From assembly GCA_013420905.1 (NCBI GenBank), contig JAAXNY010000001.1, positions 2,046,001 to 2,110,000 on the forward strand: DNA of 64,000 nt. The letters are read 5' to 3'. Origin of the DNA: Collybia mongolica. Taxonomy: Eukaryota; Basidiomycota; Agaricomycetes; Agaricales; Clitocybaceae. The notes under the pieces were generated by a model. The model was given only the letters and a program-made list of their open reading frames with translations, had not been told where the DNA came from and ran no database searches. Every line of letters begins with the position of its first letter. The first letter of the stretch is position 1. Below are positions 58,861-64,000 of this stretch, in pieces. A program made the position numbers and the translations under genes.

Positions 58861-60300
58861 CCTAGCTACATCACCTCTTGGCTCCCCACTTACTATTTCA
58901 TTCTTGTTATTATGCAGGTCAATGTTGACACCATACGCAGTCTGCAGCTGAATGACCCACCCCTCCTTGTGCACAGATTTCACTTATCACCTCACAACCA
59001 ACATGCCTTCCCACCATCTGCTACATCACCACTCACCATGTCTGGTGACATTCAAAGTCAACCGAGACCTGTCTACCACAATTTGCACATGAAACACTGC
59101 TTGTGTTCGAGCATGGCAAGTCACCTTATTTAGAGGTCCGATGCTAAGGTTGACTCAAATGGACGGTATCAAAGATTACTTGCCCCTGGACCATAGGCAA
59201 TAGGTATTCACTATTAGTATTAGCAGTATCTAGTTTTTTGTTGTTTGAAGGGATTTACCAGCTAACACACACAGCTCCACTGTGTTCCAACACAGCCACT
59301 TGATAGGCAGAGGTTGACCTGCCAATGTCTTAGCTCATGCTGAAGGTAAGTATAGAAGCTCCCTACTCTCTATTGGTGGCCGTGTTGTCATTACCATAGT
59401 CTTATATGTAGTCCATAATTAATTTCATGTCATATTTTATTGTGATAAGGCCTCAGAATACCAGGCAATGAGCTTGTTGTCGAGCACAGTGGGGACAGTC
59501 AGATTGATCATTGCCCAGCTGGCTGGAGCAATCTCCGAAATGGCCTAGGCTTGGCAGAGACTGAACTTTGAACCAAACATTGGAATTTTGAACCATGTAG
59601 CTCTTGTCTACCATACCCTAGGCCCGAGCTTGGCAAAGAACAATGGTATCAGCAATGTGAACAATGGGTGACTTCCTGTAAGGTCTGTGGACAATCTATG
59701 GTGCCATAGATTTCTAAATTTCCATCAGCCAAGATGCCATGTCCAAATTAGGATGAATTTGATTGCTTTTGATGAAAACAAGCCTCCTCAGATTTTGTCA
59801 TTGTCAAGGCGAGGTGAGTTGTCTACAGAGGCCCCCTGACCCCTCTGTAGTGTGCACCAGACCGCAAACACACTGCCAAGTATGATCACCATGGCCAAAT
59901 CAAGCAATCCAGTGCTTGGCACATCCCAACTTGGAGAATGCTCCAAAAAGCCAAGCCAGTTATCTTCAAGTACATCTCCTGTTGTTTCTCCCTCACACAT
60001 CTCCATTTTTCACTTCATCATCACACAGTAGTATTGTTTCACTGCCCAGCTTTGTTCACTGAAAGCCAAGGGACAAGGAAATTGGAAGAACTTCTGCTGC
60101 TGGCAGCCCAAATGGACCTGAATCCCAAAATGGCGCACACCCTGTCTCCAACTCATCCAGCCGCACTGGATTCATCTTTCCTCATAATTCTTCATTCATA
60201 TTCAACGCTCCCTACCCCAATACCCCAGGTCATATAAATCAAAATAATGTATGTTAGATACCTCTCATCTTTTAGCCCCATCTGACCAGTTCTTACCTAG
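58861..60300. other. Transposon-derived DNA, nothing recognised
   Basis: About 1.4 kb between the chromovirus LTR and the DUF6818-like relic. Short frames only; none supported. Confidence 0.4.
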
Positions 60301-61375
60301 TTTATCAGCTATGGAACACCAGGCCCAGCACAGCACCCACTGCCCTATACCTCTGGCTCCCCTGCATTCATTCCTAATCAACATATCCCACCCCCACAGC
60401 TACACAGTCCTGGAAGTTTACAATCCACCAGACCATGACCTTGAGCGATTTTCAATGCATCAAGCTCACAAACTCAAACAATGATCCCACTACAATCCCC
60501 AGGAATTGGTATCAGCACTGATAGATGCTGATGCATCACTGACTTCTTACCCACCCATCATGAAAACTCATCCAGCCAACCTCAGCCTCAATATCAGCCT
60601 CCACCAAGCCCCCCACATCTGATGTTGGAATCTGACAATCTTCCTGAAGCACCAGGCTATGAAACCCAGCACAAGAGTCATCATGCCTTTCCTAGTCAGA
60701 AGGGTCATGGAAAGCAGAGAGCACACAACTCAGATGACAATAATATAGACCCACCACCTAAACAGAAGCAGAAGACACTTGGAAATGTGAAGGCTGGACC
60801 CAGCAAACCATGAACAAAAGCTGAGGTGAAGGTGAAGACTGAGAAAAGGGAACATACAAGCAAGGGGTGTGTATTGGGATCCAAGAACTATGGCGAGGAA
60901 GAGATGGCAACTATGTTGTGGCTAATTAATAGCAGCCTTCCAATTGGTGGGATGGGATGGGATAGTGTCACAAAAACATATAATAAGTGGGCAAATGAGA
61001 GGGGTTACCATGAATGAGACCAGAAATCAAAGGAAAATTTGATACTGTGAGTTGTGTTTCATGCAATACTTCTTATGTGGATTGGTCAACTAATAATATT
61101 GAAGCTCGTCAAGGCTGCAAAAGACAAGCCAACTGGGGACCCTAATCGGAGTGATCTTCTCAAGGCAGCACTCAAGGTAGAGGATGCCATTGCTGAAAAG
61201 TCTGGCACCATGGTTCTGGGTGTTGACAACTGGGAATTGGATGAGGGGTCAGATGATGAACAATCCATGATTGAAATACCCAGCTCAGAAGACAATGAGA
61301 ACCAAAGGCAGGAGAAGAAAGGAGGAAAGCAAAAGAGGGAGGTGCAAGCAGGGATGGTGATTGTTACGGCTGTTT
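60301..61375 (+). pseudogene. DUF6818-like (Myb/SANT-like) protein relic
   Basis: The core at about 60868-61014 reads VLGSKNYGEEEMATMLWLIN, then LPIGGMGWDSVTKTYNKWA, the layout of the basidiomycete Myb/SANT-like DUF6818 domain. After a stop (TGA at 61017-61019) and frameshifts, KAAKDKPTGDPNRSDLLKAA and an acidic tail follow. Upstream Pro/His-rich frames (60301-60813) may be its N-terminal part. Such domains occur in transposon-associated basidiomycete genes; this copy is broken. Its end overlaps the LTR that starts at 61362. Confidence 0.5.
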
Positions 61376-61847
61376 AGGCCTTATCCTCTAGATCAGTCTG
61401 GTTTATCGTTCGTTTGTTCTAGACCATCGACTCTGTAAGTCCCACATCTAATGACTCCCTCAATAGGGCTAAGTCAGATTGTCTGTATCAAAGATGCACT
61501 ACTCCCTTCGTAAGGCGAGTAGGATCGAGTTCGCATTGAGGAGTCAAGAGTAGATGAATAAGGTGAATTCAGCTAGGTCAAGCTAAAGAACTAACTAAGC
61601 TAGAATGTCCCTATATATATGTAGGAGTCCGATAAGCATAGATAAGTGTGGTTTACGCTATTGGTTGTATAGATAAGAGGGATTAATGCTGTTGGCTATA
61701 TAGATAAAGGGAATGAGTAAGCATGGGATAAATGGGACTAATGGAGAATTGTCTGGGTAATGCAGACTGATATTAGTAAGTATGAGTAAGCAACAGTGAG
61801 TAAGAAGAAAAAGATAGATAGGACACATGATAAGGGAATTTGTAACA
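61362..61847 (-). repeat. LTR of a - strand chromovirus
   Basis: 486 bp with inverted ends TGTTAC and GTAACA. On the - strand it follows a purine-rich AGAACAGGGGTAA tract, so it is the 3' LTR of the element to its right. Confidence 0.6.
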
Positions 61848-61864
61848 TTACCCCTGTTCTATGA

Positions 61865-62837
61865 TTGAAGTGCCCCAGCTTCAATGACTGTTCCAAGATT
61901 TCCCAGAGTGATGTTCCTCGTCTTCAGAAAATCCATAGACATCTTGATAACCATCATAGTTCCGTGCTTGCTTCTTTGGGGACGAATTGGTATGACCTTT
62001 CCCTGAGTATTGGAGGATTACTTTTGGGCAAAAGGAATATACATGTCCAGGTTTCTTTTCTTTACATCCTGGGCATTTGTAGTTTGGGCAGTCTAGTCTC
62101 ATATGATCTTTAGACCAGCAGTGTGTGCATTTGAAGCTATAAATTGAGTCGCATGGATCGGGTGTAGAATTGGTTAAGTCAATGGGATTTTGAATGTCTC
62201 CTTTTTGATTGAAGGAGTTTGGTGGTAATTTTGCTGGTCTTCTTTTTGGTTTCTTTTTGATTATGGATTTTGTTGCTTTCTGTCTTTTGGTTCATGTCAT
62301 AATGAGTGATGGGTCTATAGATGGTATAGGTGTTTTTGTGGTATATGGTGATATATTTGATTCAGGAGATGTTGAGCAATAACTTGGTGGTTCTGGCATT
62401 TCGGGAATGGGGAATAATGTTCTTCTTCCAGAGGATGTGGTCTGAAGAGCCAATGATGTGTTGAAGGGAATTGACGTAGTGGGTGTTTCATAGATTTGTT
62501 CTTTGTTTTATACAATGATTTGTAGTGCTTCAAATTCTAGAGTGGAGCTGAGGTTTCCTGCAACCTGATCCATGAAACTTGTGATTTTGGCAGTTTGGTT
62601 AAACAGCGTATCTCGTATCTGTTTATATCTTCCATACTGTTCCAAAAGGTCTTGACTGGGGGTTTTATCCCAAATTTCTGTTATCGTTGATTGGAGGGTT
62701 TCTTGTGCAAACCAATTTTGGAATTTGTTGCGTCGACGAATGCAATTGGCATAGTCAAGTCTTTCTCCCGTAGTGTTGGAGTAGTGAGAGGAATGTGTGT
62801 CGGCAGATTTGGCTGATGTGAAAAAGGAGGAAGTCAT
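61865..62837 (-). pseudogene. Gag-like/zinc-knuckle ORF downstream of the chromodomain
   Basis: The - strand frame at 62837-62508 starts MTSSFFTSAKSADTHSS and has a helical gag-like segment (IRRRNKFQNWFAQETLQS, EQYGRYKQIRDTLFNQTAK). It is followed in other frames by a Pro/His-rich part and, at 62102-61881, by a Cys/His knuckle (CPNYKCPGCKEKKPGHVYSF, then C). The order (pol end, then gag-like protein, then 3' LTR) is unusual. Stops and frameshifts separate the parts, so it is decayed. Confidence 0.5.
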
Positions 62838-62856
62838 CGTTTGTTCGAAAGTTTGT

Positions 62857-63120
62857 TTAGAGGCGGTGTTGCTTCTGGTAAGATTGTAGTATTGTTTGAG
62901 CTCCTTTTAAATGGTTTTCGGGTTCCCACGTGTTGTGAGCTGATGAGTAGCCTTTCCATTTCACAAGGTATTGGAAGCCTCGGCCTCGTTGTCGGTGATT
63001 GATAATTCCTTCTACTTCATACTCTTCATTTTGATCCACGAGGTCTGGTGGAGGTTCTAAGAAATTGGGTCCGTGGGTGTTGGTTTCCTTGTATGGTGTA
63101 AGAAGGGAAGCATGAAACAT
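62857..63120 (-). pseudogene. Integrase C-terminus with chromodomain, second chromovirus
   Basis: An 87-codon frame: MFHASLLTPYKETNTHGPNF, then PPPDLVDQNEEYEVEGIINH, then the chromodomain core FQYLVKWKGYSSAHNTWEPE. This is the usual end of Ty3/chromovirus integrase. The rest of pol, which should lie at higher coordinates, is missing beyond about 63130. Confidence 0.8.
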
Positions 63121-64000
63121 GGTGAAAGGGGGCTCCTGGGCTATAAGTGTGCTGATGCTATGTAATGTAATCTCTTACACACACACACACCAAACCTAAC
63201 AATCAACACATGAACAGTAGGAATCGCCTGTTTTGAGTTTGGGTTCAAGTGCTTAGAAGCACTAAGCTTTGAATAGTACTAGCCAAAGCTCTTTCCAATG
63301 ATCTCTCGATGGGTTTGATTCAGACAAAGCTTCAACACAAGTTTAAAACTTGCTAGGTATATTTATAATATCTCTCGATCCAATAGACTGAGTACCAAGT
63401 GTATGTTCAATTATTAATGATCCCAAGTGGATCTATAAGTCCAAGTGACTTATTAAACAAACAGTGCCAAGTGCACTAAGGCCAAGTGCCTAGTAATTCC
63501 AATCGACAATGCGGTACTAAGTTCCAAGTGAACTAAGACTCTTCAATTCTATGATCTCTTCAAACAATTCCAATCAAGACAACTTTGAAGCAATCTGAGC
63601 CTTAATTCGGGCACACAATAGTGTTTAACAAATGTGATTTGTATACTCTATAGTAGTGCAGAGTGGGGGCAAGATTCCTTACCTTTGCGCTACTCATCTA
63701 CAGTCTATTTATAGTGTACAAACTAAATATCATACGGAATTGTAATTTTTATACGGAACCGCACTCCCCCGTGCCAAGGATCTGTATTTAATGCTGACGT
63801 GTCCTCTATGACTTGGCACGTGCGCCATACGTGCCAATTATGCCATTTACTGGTTACTTATCAAATATTGAAAGAGCTGGCTAAACTCTTATCAAGTCCC
63901 GACCACACACTTTGTTATTTAAAACAGTGCAGCGCTGTCATTTACTTCTCCTGATCATCCCAGTTGTTATTTACGGTGTCCCGTCTCTTCTGGTAGTTAA
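63121..64000. other. Possible LTR or other insertion, with (AC)n microsatellite
   Basis: Pol sequence stops near 63130 and TGTAATGTAATC starts near 63163, which could be the edge of another LTR. An (AC) run lies at about 63177-63191. CCAAGTG motifs recur at 63390-63540, and a CACGTG/GGCACGT-rich part follows near 63820. No coding gene. Confidence 0.3.

Noticed and set aside
1..64000. CRISPR arrays, bacterial operons, tRNA or rRNA genes
   Set aside because: I saw no regular spacer-repeat array, no tRNA cloverleaf and no rRNA sequence; the gene structure is eukaryotic throughout.

Overview
The window looks like a chromosome segment of a basidiomycete fungus, most likely an Agaricomycete. The genes have many short introns of about 45-65 nt. 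Conserved eukaryotic genes (bromodomain protein, MON2, xylulokinase, magnesium-dependent phosphatase 1, KTR-type mannosyltransferases) sit beside families typical of Agaricomycetes (7-TM proteins, DUF6532-like and DUF6818-like proteins, ricin-B-type lectins, Plavaka transposase). Every assignment comes from reading translations and splice sites by eye; no search was run.

Gene-rich half (about 2.2-33.7 kb, rich in CpG). In order: a BRD7/BRD9-like bromodomain protein (+), a 7-TM membrane protein (+), a complete 16-exon MON2 orthologue (-), a GT15/KTR mannosyltransferase (-), a divergent xylulokinase-like FGGY protein (-), four ricin-B-type beta-trefoil lectin genes (two tandem two-domain genes on +, two one-domain genes on -), an unidentified decayed coding stretch, magnesium-dependent phosphatase 1 (-) and a second GT15 gene (+). 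The two GT15 genes share all intron positions and 10 of 12 exon lengths, and they flank the block in opposite orientation. All six lectin domains carry a central exon of exactly 164 nt.

Transposon half (about 34.1-64 kb, mostly CpG-poor). An 11.25-kb Plavaka-type DNA transposon (34697-45946) has 15-bp terminal inverted repeats and a TA duplication. It is inserted in a copia gag relic, and joining the flanks at one TA restores the gag frame across the junction. It carries an intact 4-exon transposase, a DUF6532-like gene, and a patchwork of apparent host gene pieces: an intron-bearing ribosomal protein uL23 copy with one internal stop, a 7-TM fragment and an NTPase-like fragment. Further right are LTR-like pieces, a minisatellite, a 0.68-kb fold-back element, a roughly 230-bp satellite split by a Tc1/mariner element with long bipartite inverted repeats, a near-perfect 33-bp-arm hairpin, a chromovirus relic (+) decayed largely at CpG sites, a DUF6818-like pseudogene, and the 3' end of a second chromovirus (-) with a zinc-knuckle ORF downstream of its chromodomain.

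How the parts fit. MON2 and the two mannosyltransferases belong to Golgi trafficking and glycosylation. Xylulokinase and the phosphatase are sugar/phosphate housekeeping enzymes. The lectin cluster is an accessory, recently duplicated set. The right half records layered insertions whose relative ages can be read from CpG content. The most interesting system is the gene-capturing Plavaka element.
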